The notes: generated from the letters alone by a model not told the origin. Numbered from the stretch's first letter, positions 8,732 through 18,582 are shown. The stretch: 64,000 nucleotides of DNA from Gordonia sp. SID5947 (GCF_009862785.1 NZ_WWHU01000001.1:1798001-1862000), one strand, 5' to 3'. Numbers and translations are program-made.

Positions 8732-9853
8732 ATGCTCTCCCCCATGGACGACTACCCCATCCATCAGGTCGCCGAGGTCATCCGGCACGTCCAGACCTCC
8801 GACCGCAACTTCTACGACCGCTACTACTTCAATTGCCATGGGCCCGAATCCGACTCGCCGTGGCTCGTTGTCGGCCTCGGGGTCTATCCCAATCTCGGCG
8901 TCACCGACTGCTTCGCCGTGGTCCGTCATCGCGACGAGCACATCGTGGTGCGGGCGTCGCGCGCTCTCGGAGCTGACCGCAGCGACCTGCGTGTCGGCCC
9001 CTTCACCGTCGAGATCCTCGATGGGCTGGCGCGTCTGCGTGTCGCCCTGGATGCCGGCCACGGCGACCTCTCCTTCGATCTCACCTTCGATGCCACCGGT
9101 CCCGCAGCCCTCGAACCTCGACACTTCGTGCGACAGATCGAGCGCGTCACCTTCGACACGCAGCGTTTCGTCCAGGTGGGCAAGTGGTCCGGAGAACTGA
9201 CCGTCGACGGCACGCGATTCGACGTCGAGCCCGACCAGTGGCGCGGCAATCGTGACCGGTCATGGGGTGTCCGCCCGGTGGGCGAGGCCGAACCACCCGG
9301 CCGCCGCGCGGACGCGAGCATCTCCGGGACGTTCTTCTGGATCTATTCGGTGATGGAGTTCGTCGATCACTCGATCGTCGTCGTCATCCAGGAGACCGAG
9401 ACCGGCGAGCGCGTGATGGATGATGCCCGACGGGTCTGGCGCGACCCCGATCGGGAACCCGAATGGCTCGGGCACGTGTCCCACCAGATCACCTTCGTCC
9501 CGGGCACGCGTGAAACAGCTGAGGCGACACTGACGTTCACCCGGCCATCCGGCGAGGTCACCACCGTCACCTGTGTCCCCCGACTGGCCAATTATCTGGC
9601 GTTCGGTACCGGCTACGGCCTCGAACCCGACTGGCGACACGGTATGTGGCAGGGCGAGGAGAAGGTCGAGGACCTCCACTTGAAGGTGTCCGAACTCGAT
9701 CCGACCATGAAGATGTTCTGCGTCACCGACCACTACGCCCGTTTCGTCCTTTTCGACGGTGCGACAGAGGAATCCGGTGACGGTCTGTTCGAATTCGCCG
9801 CGATCGGACCGCACCGACAGTACGGTTTCAGCGAGTACACTGACCCGGCCTGA
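8732..9853 (+). CDS. Uncharacterised protein, possibly AttH/hydroxyneurosporene-dehydratase-like
   Basis: A soluble 373-residue protein with no signal peptide or membrane segment. Its regular beta-rich pattern (for instance [17 protein letters not shown] and [17 protein letters not shown]) suggests the two-barrel lipocalin-like fold of AttH/CrtC relatives, but I cannot confirm that by eye. It follows the phosphotransferase stop without a gap and precedes the phospholipase C gene by 37 bases, so the three likely form one operon. Pairing of such a protein with an APH-like kinase suggests a shared small lipid-like substrate, which is inference only. ATG 8744 (MDDY) is an alternative start. Confidence 0.75.
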   Translation: MLSPMDDYPIHQVAEVIRHVQTSDRNFYDRYYFNCHGPESDSPWLVVGLGVYPNLGVTDCFAVVRHRDEHIVVRASRALGADRSDLRVGPFTVEILDGLARLRVALDAGHGDLSFDLTFDATGPAALEPRHFVRQIERVTFDTQRFVQVGKWSGELTVDGTRFDVEPDQWRGNRDRSWGVRPVGEAEPPGRRADASISGTFFWIYSVMEFVDHSIVVVIQETETGERVMDDARRVWRDPDREPEWLGHVSHQITFVPGTRETAEATLTFTRPSGEVTTVTCVPRLANYLAFGTGYGLEPDWRHGMWQGEEKVEDLHLKVSELDPTMKMFCVTDHYARFVLFDGATEESGDGLFEFAAIGPHRQYGFSEYTDPA

Positions 9854-9890
9854 ACAGCTCACAGGCACCGTCTGCCGAGGGGAATCGAAC

Positions 9891-11432
9891 ATGGCGGATA
9901 CGCCATTTGCCGGTCTGTCACGTCGCGAGTTCCTCGCCCGGGTGGGAGCCGTCGGCGGCGGGGCCCTGCTGACGTCGTGGGCCGCACCGATCATCGACCG
10001 CGCCTACGCATCGGCCGACCCGGCCGGCACCGGCTCATTGAAGGACATCGAGCACATCGTCCTTTTCATGCAGGAGAACCGGTCGTTCGACCACTACTTC
10101 GGGACCTATTCCGGTGTCAGGGGATTCGGCGAGAAGTCGTCGGCGTGGAAGCAACGCGGCTGGGCGCCCGGCGTCGGTCCGACCGCTCGCGGCCACACCA
10201 TGCCGTTTCGGCTCGACACCCGCAACGACGCGAACCTCGACGGTGAGTGCATCAACGATCCGGACCATTCGTGGCAAGGTATGCACCGGGCGTGGAACGG
10301 TGGCCGCAACGACGGCTGGCTGCCGATGTCGATCAAGTCGGTCGGACCGGCGAATGCACCCGCACTGATGGGTTACTACGAGCGCGAGGACATCCCGGTT
10401 CACCGATCACTCGCCGAGGCGTTCACCCTGTGCGACAGCTACCACTGCTCGGTCCTCGGCCCCACCGACCCCAACCGCCTCTATTGGATGAGCGCGAGCA
10501 TCGACCCGGCCGGCACCCATGGCGGCCCACTGCTCGAAACTCCCACGCTGATAACGAAGTTCGTCTACTCGTGGCGCACCATGCCAGAAAACCTGCGCGA
10601 CGCGGGGGTGAGCTGGAAGATCTTCAACAACCGCGATCTCGGTCCGGTGTCGTCGGTGGTACTCGACGGGATGATGGGCTGTTTCACACAGGCCCGGAAT
10701 CCCGCCTCGGAGCTGTCCCGGCGCGGCATCGCGCCCACCTATCCGAACGACTTCGCCGCGGACGTGGCCGCCGGCCGCCTTCCCAAGGTGTCCTGGGTGA
10801 TCCCCTCCGCGATCAACTGCGAACACCCGGCCCTCCCCGCCGCACTCGGCGCCGTGGGCATCGTCGAGCTCCTGAACATCCTGACCGCCAACCCCGCTGT
10901 GTGGGAGAAGACCGCGCTCATCGTCTCCTACGACGAGAACGGCGGTTTCTTCGACCATGTCACCCCGCCGACGCCACCGCCGGGAACCGCGGGCGAGTAC
11001 GTCAGCGTGCCCGACCTCGGGAAGGTCGCGTCGTCGGAGGGCATCCGCGGGCCGATCGGCCTGGGCTACCGGGTTCCGTGTTTCGTCATCTCGCCGTACA
11101 GCCGGGGCGGCCTGGTGGCATCGGAGACGTTCGATCACACCTCCCAGCTCCGATTGATCGAGCGGCGGTTCGGTGTGGACGTCCCGAACCTGACGCCGTG
11201 GCGTCGAAAGACCGTCGGCGACATGACTTCTGCCTTCGACTTCGCCCACCGCCCCGATGCCACCCGTCCGCGATTCGGCGACCCGGTCCCCGGCGCCCAG
11301 AACGCGCTGATCGGCTGCGGACCGAATGTCGCCGCGGGCACTCTCGGCCGCGGACGGCCCTACCCGGTCCCGCCCAATCGCATGCCGCGGCAGCAACCGG
11401 GAACCCGCAGGGCACCGAGCGGCATCGTCTGA
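9891..11432 (+). CDS. Tat-exported phospholipase C / phosphoesterase
   Basis: A 513-residue enzyme of the bacterial phospholipase C/acid phosphatase (AcpA) family, which hydrolyses phosphodiester or phosphomonoester bonds of lipids outside the membrane. Residues 10-35 form a twin-arginine signal ([11 protein letters not shown], then a hydrophobic stretch and an AYA-like cleavage region). The mature start [28 protein letters not shown] carries the metal-binding Glu-Asn pair typical of the family, and [14 protein letters not shown] is a second conserved metal site. ATG 9891 is preceded by GAGGGGA at good distance. A hairpin at 11466-11496 follows. Specificity for phosphatidylcholine or sphingomyelin cannot be decided. 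Confidence 0.9.
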   Translation: MADTPFAGLSRREFLARVGAVGGGALLTSWAAPIIDRAYASADPAGTGSLKDIEHIVLFMQENRSFDHYFGTYSGVRGFGEKSSAWKQRGWAPGVGPTARGHTMPFRLDTRNDANLDGECINDPDHSWQGMHRAWNGGRNDGWLPMSIKSVGPANAPALMGYYEREDIPVHRSLAEAFTLCDSYHCSVLGPTDPNRLYWMSASIDPAGTHGGPLLETPTLITKFVYSWRTMPENLRDAGVSWKIFNNRDLGPVSSVVLDGMMGCFTQARNPASELSRRGIAPTYPNDFAADVAAGRLPKVSWVIPSAINCEHPALPAALGAVGIVELLNILTANPAVWEKTALIVSYDENGGFFDHVTPPTPPPGTAGEYVSVPDLGKVASSEGIRGPIGLGYRVPCFVISPYSRGGLVASETFDHTSQLRLIERRFGVDVPNLTPWRRKTVGDMTSAFDFAHRPDATRPRFGDPVPGAQNALIGCGPNVAAGTLGRGRPYPVPPNRMPRQQPGTRRAPSGIV

Positions 11433-11465
11433 CCGTTCGGCGGCCGTCCCGGCGGGGTCCGATCG

Positions 11466-11496
11466 CTTCCCCCGGCGGTTCTGCCCGTGGGGGAAG
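11466..11496 (+). terminator. Hairpin after the phospholipase C gene
   Basis: CTTCCCCC (11466-11473) pairs with GGGGGAAG (11489-11496), and the loop itself contains a GGC/GCC pair. It starts 34 bases after the stop codon. No clear T run follows. Confidence 0.5.
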
Positions 11497-11603
11497 GGTT
11501 CCGCCTCGATCGATCGGAATGTGACCGCTCCCCGGTGTTCGTCCGGCGTTCTCCCCCATGCCATCCTGATAGGGCGTGTTCCCGATTCTTGCGGGGTGCG
11601 TCG

Positions 11604-11677
11604 GCCCCTATAGCCCAATTGGCAGAGGCAGCGGACTTAAAATCCGCCCAGTGTCGGTTCGAGTCCGACTGGGGGCA
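11604..11677 (+). tRNA. tRNA-Leu, anticodon UAA
   Basis: A complete 74-base cloverleaf. The acceptor stem is GCCCCTA (11604-11610) with TGGGGGC (11670-11676) and discriminator A 11677. The anticodon stem is GCGGA/TCCGC around CTTAAAA, with anticodon TAA at 11638-11640. The T arm is GTCGG/CCGAC with loop TTCGAGT. Only CC of the CCA end follows in the DNA. The variable region is just 5 bases (CCAGT), not the long arm usual for leucine tRNAs. It reads UUA, a very rare codon in a genome of this composition. Confidence 0.95.
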
Positions 11678-11839
11678 CCGAGGGAGTGCTGGTCAGAGGG
11701 TTGGCCAGGCTTCTTGGGCCTCTGGCAAAAGGCGACGATCTCCCGGCTGTGCCTCGTCGCGGAGAGCGCGGAGTCGGCTTCTGGGTGCTCGATCGGGTCG
11801 CGGCGATGGCCGCCGTCGTCTGGGCGACGCGGGCGGGTA

Positions 11840-13537
11840 TCAAGGTTCCACCACGTCGGGATGGGCGGCTTCGTAAGCACGGACCGCGGCACCGACCGTC
11901 GGATAGACGTGGTCGGGGTCGAGGTCGCCGATCAGCCCCTCGGTGAGCAGGGTGCCCTGCAGCTCGGGATCCACGCCGGCGAGGACGAAGTGGGCGTCAT
12001 GCGAGTGGACGAAGGTGATCAGGTCGCCGAGCACCGAGGACGCGGAGTAGTCGACATCCGTGATCGACGTGCAGTCGAGGACCAGCCACCGAACCGGGTC
12101 CGGCGCCGCCCCGATGAGGGACATCACGTCGTCGGCGAAACGACTCACGTTGGCATAGAACAGGTCTGCGTCATACCGGAAGACGATGAGCCCCGGCAGC
12201 GACTGCTGCCCGGGCCGCGCGCGCTGATACCGGCGGGCCCGACCGTGGTCACTGACGCCGACCACAAATCGCTCCGGCCGGTACTGACGGCGGATGATCT
12301 CGAGCAGCGAGACGACCATCGCGGTCAGGATACCGTTCTGCACGCCGACGATCAGGACCACGACGGCGGTGCACACGGCGATCCCGAACTCGATGCGGCG
12401 GATCTGCCAGATTCGCCGGAAGGCATGCAGATCGATCAGGTTCACGGCGACCAGGAACACGATCGCCGACAGCACCGCATGCGGCAGATCGGCAAGCGCA
12501 TCGTCGAGGAAGACGACCACCACCAGCGTCACCGCGGCCATCGTCAGGGAGGCGACCTGGGTTCGGCCACGTTGTTCATCGAGAATCTGGGTCTTGGTCG
12601 GACTGCCGTTGACGACGAAGGTCGAGCTCAACCCGGCGACGATGTTGGCGACGGACAGTCCGACGATGTCGCGGTTGACGTCCGCCGCCTCGCCGTGCTT
12701 CTGGGCGAAGCTCCGTGCCGTGGCCGCACTCTGGGCCAGAATGACCACCGCGCAGCCGAACGCGACGGTCGCCGCCTTTGCGAGATCGTCGGCGTCGACG
12801 GCCTGCGGCCACCCGAACCGCGGCAGGCCGCCGTGCAGGGGTCCGACCACGTCCAGTTCACCGGCCCACCCGAACCCGGAGACGACGACGATCGAACCGA
12901 TCACCACGATGATCGCGGCCGGGACGCGCGGCACAAATCGCCGTGCGCCGACGAGGATGGCGAGGGTCGCGGCGGCAAAGGCGGTCGACATGGCGTCGAT
13001 CGACCCGAGATGCGTGACGATCGATGCCCACCGTCCCCACACGTCTCCCTCCGATTCGGGGATTCCGAGCATGTCGGGGATCTGGCCGGTCAGCACACTG
13101 ACCCCGGTCCCCGCGAGAAAACCGACGAGCACTGCGCTGGAAAGGAAGTCGCCGAGGAAGCCCAGCCGGAAGAGTCGCGCGACCGCGAGGAAGACCCCGG
13201 TGACCACGGCGATGATGCCTGCCCATGCCAGCCACTCCTCGGTGTCTGGGGTCAGTGCCGCCACGCCGAGGCCGGCGATTCCCGACGCCAGCAACGCGGC
13301 AGTCGCGGAGTCGGCGCCGACCACGAGCATCCGCGATGCACCCAGCAGCGCGAACGCGATGGCAGGAAGGATGATCGTGTACAGCCCCGCCACGATCGGG
13401 ACATGGGCGATCGAGCTGTAACCCATACACTCCGGGATGGCCACCGCCGCCAGGGTGACCCCCGCGATGACATCACCGCGCAACCACGAACGTCGATATC
13501 CGTGCAGCGCAACGGGTGTCAGAGCACGCGGGGCCAT
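11840..13537 (-). CDS. SulP family anion transporter with STAS domain
   Basis: A 565-residue transporter of the SLC26/SulP group, which moves sulfate, bicarbonate or other anions. The first 430 or so residues hold 10-12 hydrophobic segments, including VTLAAVAIPECMGYSSIAHVPIVAGLY, the conserved SulP signature near the first helices. Residues from about 445 onward form a STAS domain, with FRYDADLFYANVSRF and the nucleotide-loop-like VLDCTSITDVDYSASSVLGDL. ATG 13537 (MAPRALTP) is preferred over the upstream in-frame start at 13672, whose extra residues are arginine- and proline-rich and look non-coding. The transported anion is not evident; no carbonic anhydrase gene is adjacent. Confidence 0.9.
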   Translation of the reverse strand: MAPRALTPVALHGYRRSWLRGDVIAGVTLAAVAIPECMGYSSIAHVPIVAGLYTIILPAIAFALLGASRMLVVGADSATAALLASGIAGLGVAALTPDTEEWLAWAGIIAVVTGVFLAVARLFRLGFLGDFLSSAVLVGFLAGTGVSVLTGQIPDMLGIPESEGDVWGRWASIVTHLGSIDAMSTAFAAATLAILVGARRFVPRVPAAIIVVIGSIVVVSGFGWAGELDVVGPLHGGLPRFGWPQAVDADDLAKAATVAFGCAVVILAQSAATARSFAQKHGEAADVNRDIVGLSVANIVAGLSSTFVVNGSPTKTQILDEQRGRTQVASLTMAAVTLVVVVFLDDALADLPHAVLSAIVFLVAVNLIDLHAFRRIWQIRRIEFGIAVCTAVVVLIVGVQNGILTAMVVSLLEIIRRQYRPERFVVGVSDHGRARRYQRARPGQQSLPGLIVFRYDADLFYANVSRFADDVMSLIGAAPDPVRWLVLDCTSITDVDYSASSVLGDLITFVHSHDAHFVLAGVDPELQGTLLTEGLIGDLDPDHVYPTVGAAVRAYEAAHPDVVEP

Positions 13538-13795
13538 GCCGACGAGGCTACTCGGTGCACGCCATGAGGGCGGGCCACCGAACGCGTCTCCTCGAGACGG
13601 CCGGCTTCCGCGTCGACCAGGACCGGACCGCCGCCGCCATCGATTTCCCAGTCGGACAACTCTTCTGGCCACATGTGAGTGACGAAGGCAGGCAGTCGGG
13701 GCGCGGCACGATCCGGCCGGTGGACTCTCACCCGCACGGTGTCGGTTCGGCGCCGGCGGGAGGCACTGCGCATGCCTGGTCGAGTGGACCGCTGA

Positions 13796-14647
13796 TCAGG
13801 TGGCACCCGCCTCGACGACCGGCTGGGGTCCGCGGACCGCAGCGCACAGGCCGCCGTCGACGAGCAGATCGATCCCGCTGAGGAAGCTCGCCGCATCCGA
13901 CAACAGGAATTCGGCCACCGCGGCCACCTCGTCGGCGCGCCCGAGGCGCTGCAACGGCGTCTGCTGTGCCCAGGCGGCCATCCGAGGATTGCCGGCCGCC
14001 TCCTGCCGCCCCTGCGGGGTGTCGATGAGCCCCGGGGAGATCGAGCAGATGCGCCCGCCGACCGGGCCGAGCCGCACTGCTTCTTGCTGCACGAAGCGCT
14101 GGACACCGAGCTTCGCCAACGAGTACGCGACCCCGGGCTGCTCGACCATCGGTCCCACGCTCGCGCGGAGCCGATCCAGAAAATGATCGTGCAGAGGATC
14201 GTCGAGCGCATCTGCCGTGTCCGAATCTATTGTCAGGCCCCCGATCACCGGCGCCATCGAAGCGAAGCACACCCAGGCTGTGACCCCGGTTGCCAACGGT
14301 CGCAAGGCGTCGGCCAACGACGCCGTGCCGATGAGATCGACCGTGAGGATTCGTCGCCAGTCGGCCATCGTCGGCGAGATCCCGGCGACATGCGCCACCG
14401 CCCGAAGCGCGCCCAGCTCACTCACACGAGCGGCGAGCCTGCCGAGCCCCTCCACATCGGTGATGTCGAGGACGAACGGTTCCACCACCCTCTCCCCTTC
14501 GCGGGACAGCCGGTGCGCGACCGCGGTCACGGCGGCGTCGTCGACGTCGACGAGCAGCATTCTGTCCACCGTGTCCGCTAGTCGCCCGGCACACTCTGAT
14601 CCCATGCCACGACCCGCGCCGGTGACGACACCGACAGTGCTGGTCAT
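13796..14647 (-). CDS. SDR family oxidoreductase
   Basis: A 283-residue classical short-chain dehydrogenase. The nucleotide-binding motif TGAGRGMG is at residues 9-16, the NAG-like segment appears as HVAGIS, and the catalytic pair is in YSLAK. A conserved SPGLIDTP follows and the C-terminal FLSGIDLLVDGG matches the family. The insertion between strands 5 and 6 (DSDTADALDDPLHDHFLDRL) is longer than usual. ATG 14647 (MTSTVG) is chosen; an upstream start adds only six residues. The 258 bases between it and the SulP gene hold nothing recognisable. The substrate is an unknown alcohol or ketone; NAD is more likely than NADP because an Asp follows the second strand (LLVDVDD). Confidence 0.88.
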   Translation of the reverse strand: MTSTVGVVTGAGRGMGSECAGRLADTVDRMLLVDVDDAAVTAVAHRLSREGERVVEPFVLDITDVEGLGRLAARVSELGALRAVAHVAGISPTMADWRRILTVDLIGTASLADALRPLATGVTAWVCFASMAPVIGGLTIDSDTADALDDPLHDHFLDRLRASVGPMVEQPGVAYSLAKLGVQRFVQQEAVRLGPVGGRICSISPGLIDTPQGRQEAAGNPRMAAWAQQTPLQRLGRADEVAAVAEFLLSDAASFLSGIDLLVDGGLCAAVRGPQPVVEAGAT

Positions 14648-14890
14648 GACGGAACCGCCCAGCATCGACGCAGTGAAGGTACTGCCGCCCTGGCGACGAA
14701 CTCCATACGAAAGCCCTTGTCACCGCGCACCAATACGCTGCGGATGACCTCGAGTCGTGGCGTCGTCACCGAGTTGCCAACCGTCGACCAAGAATGCAGT
14801 TCTGCTTCACGAGAATGATGTTCTCACGGTGCGACCGCGTGCGCAATCGTCGACGACCGCCCGCCTTCGGCTCCGTGGTCTACTCGACAC

Positions 14891-15106
14891 ATGAGCCAAC
14901 CGATGATCGTTGCCATGGCCGATGCCGATGCGGCCGTGCTGACCCTGGCCATCGCCATCTACGCGGCCGCCATCCTGGTCGGCATCGGACTGGCGGTCAA
15001 CGCGATCACCCACCATCGCAGGAACCGTGCAATCGTGGCGGCGGTCGTCGTGCTGGTGCTGGTGGTGGCCGGTGTCGTCGTCGCGGTGGCCAGCAGTATC
15101 GGCTAG
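14891..15106 (+). CDS. Small two-helix membrane protein
   Basis: A 71-residue predicted protein with two hydrophobic helices (about residues 14-38 and 47-68) separated by a basic turn, NAITHHRRNRA, which suggests both ends face outside. No ribosome site precedes ATG 14891, so it may be leaderless or not expressed. The hydrophobic codon pattern favours a real gene, but I know of no family. It is convergent with the esterase that ends at 15117. Confidence 0.5.
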   Translation: MSQPMIVAMADADAAVLTLAIAIYAAAILVGIGLAVNAITHHRRNRAIVAAVVVLVLVVAGVVVAVASSIG

Positions 15107-15116
15107 CGAAAGGCGG

Positions 15117-16022
15117 TCATTCCCGACCGTGGAAGGCGGCCCGCAGCGCGGCTGATTGAAGTCGGAAGAACTCGCGCGACACCGCCGCTTCGGGATTGAC
15201 GAGATCGAATCCGTGAAAGGCGCCGGGGATGACTTCGACGTCACACGGGACCCCGGCCGCCCGGAGCCGGTCGGCGTACCGCAGGTCCTCGTCGTGAAAG
15301 AGGTCCATTCCGCCGACGCCGATCCATGCGGGGGCCAGACCGCTGAGGTCGTCGCGTCGAGCGGGCGCGACGACCTCCGGATCTGCGCCGCCGAGATAGC
15401 TGTCCCAACCGAATCGGTTGGACTTCGCGTGCCATATCCGCAGATCCGCCTCGTCGACAGAAGTGCGCACGGTCCGGTCGTCGAGCATCGGGTAGACGAG
15501 CAGTTGCAGGGCAGGTGTGGGCCCTTCCCGGTCACGGATCCGCAGAGCCAACTGTGCCGCGAGCCCGCCACCCGCACTGGCCCCGCCGATGGCGAACTGT
15601 CCGTCGGCAACGCCGTCGAGATCGTGCAGCAGGTCGAGCGCCTCGTGGCAGTCGTCGAGCGGCGCCGGAAAGGGATGCTCGGGCGCCAGCCGATAGTCGA
15701 CGGACACCACGACGGCCCCGAGATCGCGGCTGAACCTGCGGCAGAGGGCGTCATCGTGTTGCGCCCTCCCCATGACATACCCACCCCCGTGGATCCAGAG
15801 CAACGCCGGAGCGTCACCGGTCACGCCGGCCGGCCGGAACACCCGGGCCTCCCCGCCCGACGGAAGTGAGTGGACCTCCACATCGGAATCCCGGCTCAGT
15901 CGCCCCATTCCGTTCTGCACGACCCGTATCAACGGGAGGGTCCGCGGTCCGACGATGCCCCGGGGCAAAAAACGTGCCATCCGCTGCAAGTCGGGGTGGA
16001 AGTCCTGCACGTTCACTGCCAT
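15117..16022 (-). CDS. Alpha/beta hydrolase, hormone-sensitive-lipase type esterase
   Basis: A 301-residue esterase of the HSL/LipHNI group that cleaves short- to medium-chain esters. The oxyanion motif HGGG is at about residues 78-81 and the nucleophile serine in GGASAGGG at about 149. The acid is probably in GGMDLFHDEDLRYADRL and the histidine in GAFHGFDLV. YRLAPEHPFPAPLDD is the classic HSL segment. There is no signal peptide. ATG 16022 (MAVNVQDF) begins the conserved part; the in-frame extension to 16175 is discarded. It is divergent from the MFS gene at 16093, so the 70 bases between hold both promoters. Confidence 0.9.
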   Translation of the reverse strand: MAVNVQDFHPDLQRMARFLPRGIVGPRTLPLIRVVQNGMGRLSRDSDVEVHSLPSGGEARVFRPAGVTGDAPALLWIHGGGYVMGRAQHDDALCRRFSRDLGAVVVSVDYRLAPEHPFPAPLDDCHEALDLLHDLDGVADGQFAIGGASAGGGLAAQLALRIRDREGPTPALQLLVYPMLDDRTVRTSVDEADLRIWHAKSNRFGWDSYLGGADPEVVAPARRDDLSGLAPAWIGVGGMDLFHDEDLRYADRLRAAGVPCDVEVIPGAFHGFDLVNPEAAVSREFFRLQSAALRAAFHGRE

Positions 16023-16092
16023 CGTCGGCGTTCCAATCTGCTGTCGGTACCGGTGCGGTCCGCCAACCCTATAACCGGCAGAATCGGTTTCG

Positions 16093-17253
16093 ATGCACAC
16101 TGCCGAAAGTCCGGCCAAGCGGTTCGCGCTGCCGGCCATCCTCGCCGTCCTGTTCGCGACCGGTTGGGGCGCCAATCATTTCGCTTCGATGATCCCGGTA
16201 CTCAAGGCCGACGAGGGGTTGCCGACCGCGATCCTCGACGGCGCCTTCGGTATCTATGCGATCGGCCTCCTGCCCGGACTCTTCGGCGGCGGCTCGCTGT
16301 CGGACCGCGCCGGACGACGACCTGTGGTGCTGACCGGCGCCCTCCTTGCCGGCATCGGCAACCTCATGATGATCGGCTGGCACGACCAGGCCGGCGTCCT
16401 CGTCGGCCGGCTCGTGGTCGGTCTCGGCGCCGGGCTGACGATCAGCGCCGGCACCGCCTGGGCCGCCGACCTGCGCGGCAAGACCGGCGCCACGTTGGCC
16501 GGCGCGCTGCTCACCACCGGTTTTGCCATCGGCCCGGTGATCACGGGACTGCTCGCCGAGTTCGCGCCTCACCCCGCCGAGCTCCCCTTCGCGCTCAGCG
16601 GGATCGTCTCGCTCGTGGTGGCGACCGCGGGATTCGCCCTGACTCCGGTGACTCCCGCCCGGCACGACCATCCGCTCACCGACGTCGATGACGTCGACGG
16701 CCGGTCGGTCGCGAAAGCGTTGTCCTGGTCGGTGCCGATGGCACTCTGGGTGTTCTCGTCGGTGACGGTCGCGGTGGTCGTGATGGCCCACCGCATCAGC
16801 GACCGCTATGACGGCCCGTGGGTGCCCGGGGTGGCCGCTGCCCTGAGTCTCGGGTCCGGTGTGATCGTCCAGTTCGTCGTCCGGCGGGCCGGGGTCGGCC
16901 GGGTGGCGGGTGTCGTCGGCGCTGCGCTCGCCGCCGCCGGGTTCACATTGTCGGCCGTCGCGGGTGGCCACCCGTCGATGTTGTTGTTCGCGGTGACCGC
17001 GGTGGTGCTGGGGCTCGCCTACGGGCTGTGTCTGCGCGACGGGCTGACAGATGTGGAGGCGTTCGCCCCGCGACGTAGCCGTGGCGCGGTGACCGGCATC
17101 TTCTACGTGGCCTGCTATCTCGGCTTCGGGTTGCCCGTACTGCTGACCACCATCGAGCCGTCGGCCGGAATCGTCGCGCCGATGATCGTGCTCGCGATCG
17201 CCGCGGCCGCCGCGTCGGCGTCACGCGCAATCCGGTTGCGGCGCGTCTCCTGA
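16093..17253 (+). CDS. MFS transporter (12 helices)
   Basis: A 386-residue major facilitator protein with 12 hydrophobic segments. Loop 2-3 has GGGSLSDRAGRRPVVL, a clear motif A, and RLVVGLGAGLTISAGTAW is the helix 4 motif B region. The C-terminal half is shorter and rich in alanine. It starts at ATG 16093, divergent from an esterase, and ends 12 bases before the convergent TDT transporter. It could be an exporter of small compounds or of an ester product of the neighbouring hydrolase, which is a guess from position only. Confidence 0.85.
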   Translation: MHTAESPAKRFALPAILAVLFATGWGANHFASMIPVLKADEGLPTAILDGAFGIYAIGLLPGLFGGGSLSDRAGRRPVVLTGALLAGIGNLMMIGWHDQAGVLVGRLVVGLGAGLTISAGTAWAADLRGKTGATLAGALLTTGFAIGPVITGLLAEFAPHPAELPFALSGIVSLVVATAGFALTPVTPARHDHPLTDVDDVDGRSVAKALSWSVPMALWVFSSVTVAVVVMAHRISDRYDGPWVPGVAAALSLGSGVIVQFVVRRAGVGRVAGVVGAALAAAGFTLSAVAGGHPSMLLFAVTAVVLGLAYGLCLRDGLTDVEAFAPRRSRGAVTGIFYVACYLGFGLPVLLTTIEPSAGIVAPMIVLAIAAAAASASRAIRLRRVS

Positions 17254-17265
17254 CCGGTCCGCACA

Positions 17266-18390
17266 TCACGCCGGGCGGAACACCGTTCCGGTGTACGCGG
17301 CGTGCACGGTCCGCGTGGCCACGATGCCCCAGGCGATCGTCAGCACCACGTACAGCGCGTCGGCGAGCCCGCGGATCGGAGCTGCGTTCAGGGTGACACC
17401 GAGTGCGCTCAGGCCCATCACGCACGTCCCGACGGGGAACGTGAAACTCCACCAGGTGAGCGCGAACGGCAACCCCTGACGGATCGTGCGAACGGTGATC
17501 GCCGTCGCGAGCGCGAACATCGCGGCACCGAAACCACCCATTGCGAGACCGTAGATGATCCCGAAGACCTTGAGCCCCAGCGCTATCGGCGCCATCGCCC
17601 CAGCGAAGACGAGCGCGGCCTGCGCGCCGAGCAGATTTGCGGCCGCGATGGACTGACCGATCATCCCGAGCGTGATCCACACCGTGGGCGCCGACTGTGC
17701 GGCCGGCACCCCACCGTGGATCAATCGCGAATAGATCATCGTCAAGGTCATCACGCCGAGCGTCAAGCTCAGGCCGAACAGTGCGTAGCACAGCGACAAC
17801 ATCGCAAGTCTCGCTTGGCCTTCCGGGACGTGGGGCAACAATGCCGCGCCCGTCGTCGCGGACACCATGGGCGGCACCACCGGCATCAGCCACGCCGGAA
17901 GCGCACGCACCTCCTGCGTCCGCGGGCGGATCATCATCGCGAAAGGCACCCAGACACTGGTCGCCACACCGAGTACCGTTCCCGCCACCCACAGCACCGC
18001 GCCCATCCCGACCGCCGCGGTAGGTCCCAGCAGCGGAACGCCGAGATGCACAGCTCCGGCCCCGACGGTGAGCACCGCCATCGGCACGGCGCCATAGAAC
18101 TGTGACATCACCGGGTCGGCCGCATAGCGTCGCGCGGTGTCTGGATGCCGGATCCAGTGCACCGCAAACGCCGTGCCGATCGTGACGAGCAGGACCGCGG
18201 CCAGCACCCAGATCATCGTGGCGAATGCCACCAGCAGTCCCGACTGAAGAGGGAGTGAGACCGCTGCATTGGCGACGATCCCGGTCCCCATCACGGCGGC
18301 AAACCAGTTGGGGGTGATGTGCTCGAACACCCGGCCCGGGCGGTCGAGCTCGCCGAGGAACCGGCGATCGAGAATGGCGGTGGTGGTCAT
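17266..18390 (-). CDS. TDT family transporter (TehA/Mae1/SLAC1-like)
   Basis: A 374-residue protein of the tellurite-resistance/dicarboxylate transporter family, ten-helix channels or carriers for anions such as malate, sulfite or chloride. The N-terminal ITPNWFAAVMGTGIVANAA is the family hallmark (TPxWFxxxMGTGI), and the C-terminal FALTWWSFTFPVGTCVMG matches the conserved helix with WWxxxFP. It starts at ATG 18390, divergent from an aldehyde dehydrogenase gene 192 bases away, with palindromes between them. The name does not imply tellurite resistance. The transported anion is unknown. Confidence 0.87.
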   Translation of the reverse strand: MTTTAILDRRFLGELDRPGRVFEHITPNWFAAVMGTGIVANAAVSLPLQSGLLVAFATMIWVLAAVLLVTIGTAFAVHWIRHPDTARRYAADPVMSQFYGAVPMAVLTVGAGAVHLGVPLLGPTAAVGMGAVLWVAGTVLGVATSVWVPFAMMIRPRTQEVRALPAWLMPVVPPMVSATTGAALLPHVPEGQARLAMLSLCYALFGLSLTLGVMTLTMIYSRLIHGGVPAAQSAPTVWITLGMIGQSIAAANLLGAQAALVFAGAMAPIALGLKVFGIIYGLAMGGFGAAMFALATAITVRTIRQGLPFALTWWSFTFPVGTCVMGLSALGVTLNAAPIRGLADALYVVLTIAWGIVATRTVHAAYTGTVFRPA

Positions 18391-18444
18391 GGCTCAACCC
18401 TCGCCGCGGAAGCCGCACGACGGTAGACGTCCGCACCTTGTGTG

Positions 18445-18465
18445 CCCACAATCAGAACTTGTGGG
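18445..18465. promoter_or_regulatory. Palindrome between divergent TDT and dehydrogenase genes
   Basis: CCCACAA (18445-18451) and TTGTGGG (18459-18465) are perfect 7-base arms around tcagaac. It lies in the 192-base divergent intergenic region, 54 bases from the TDT start and 117 from the dehydrogenase start. It may be an operator. No regulator gene is adjacent. Confidence 0.35.
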
Positions 18466-18582
18466 CGGCGGACACACCGCCACCCGCATCTGACAACAAC
18501 TGTTTCCCCAAAGGCTCGCCCCACACTCTGCAGGCAGGCATAGTGTGGTGTCGACAACACCCCGCGGATATGGAGGATCACC

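Noticed and set aside
9759..9890. An upstream extension of the phospholipase C reading frame
   Set aside because: ATG 9891 has a strong ribosome site and directly precedes the Tat signal; the extension overlaps the previous gene and would bury the signal.
11576..13567. A 663-codon plus-strand frame starting at the tRNA and covering the SulP gene
   Set aside because: It includes the tRNA and runs antisense to the transporter; the sequence is low in hydrophobic residues and has no family match.
13538..13795. A possible gene in the 258-base gap between the SulP and SDR genes
   Set aside because: All frames there are short or shadows; no ribosome site, hydrophobic pattern or motif supports a product.
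17302..18105. A plus-strand open frame opposite the TDT transporter
   Set aside because: It consists of Arg, His, Asp and Gln runs, typical of the complement of a membrane-protein gene.
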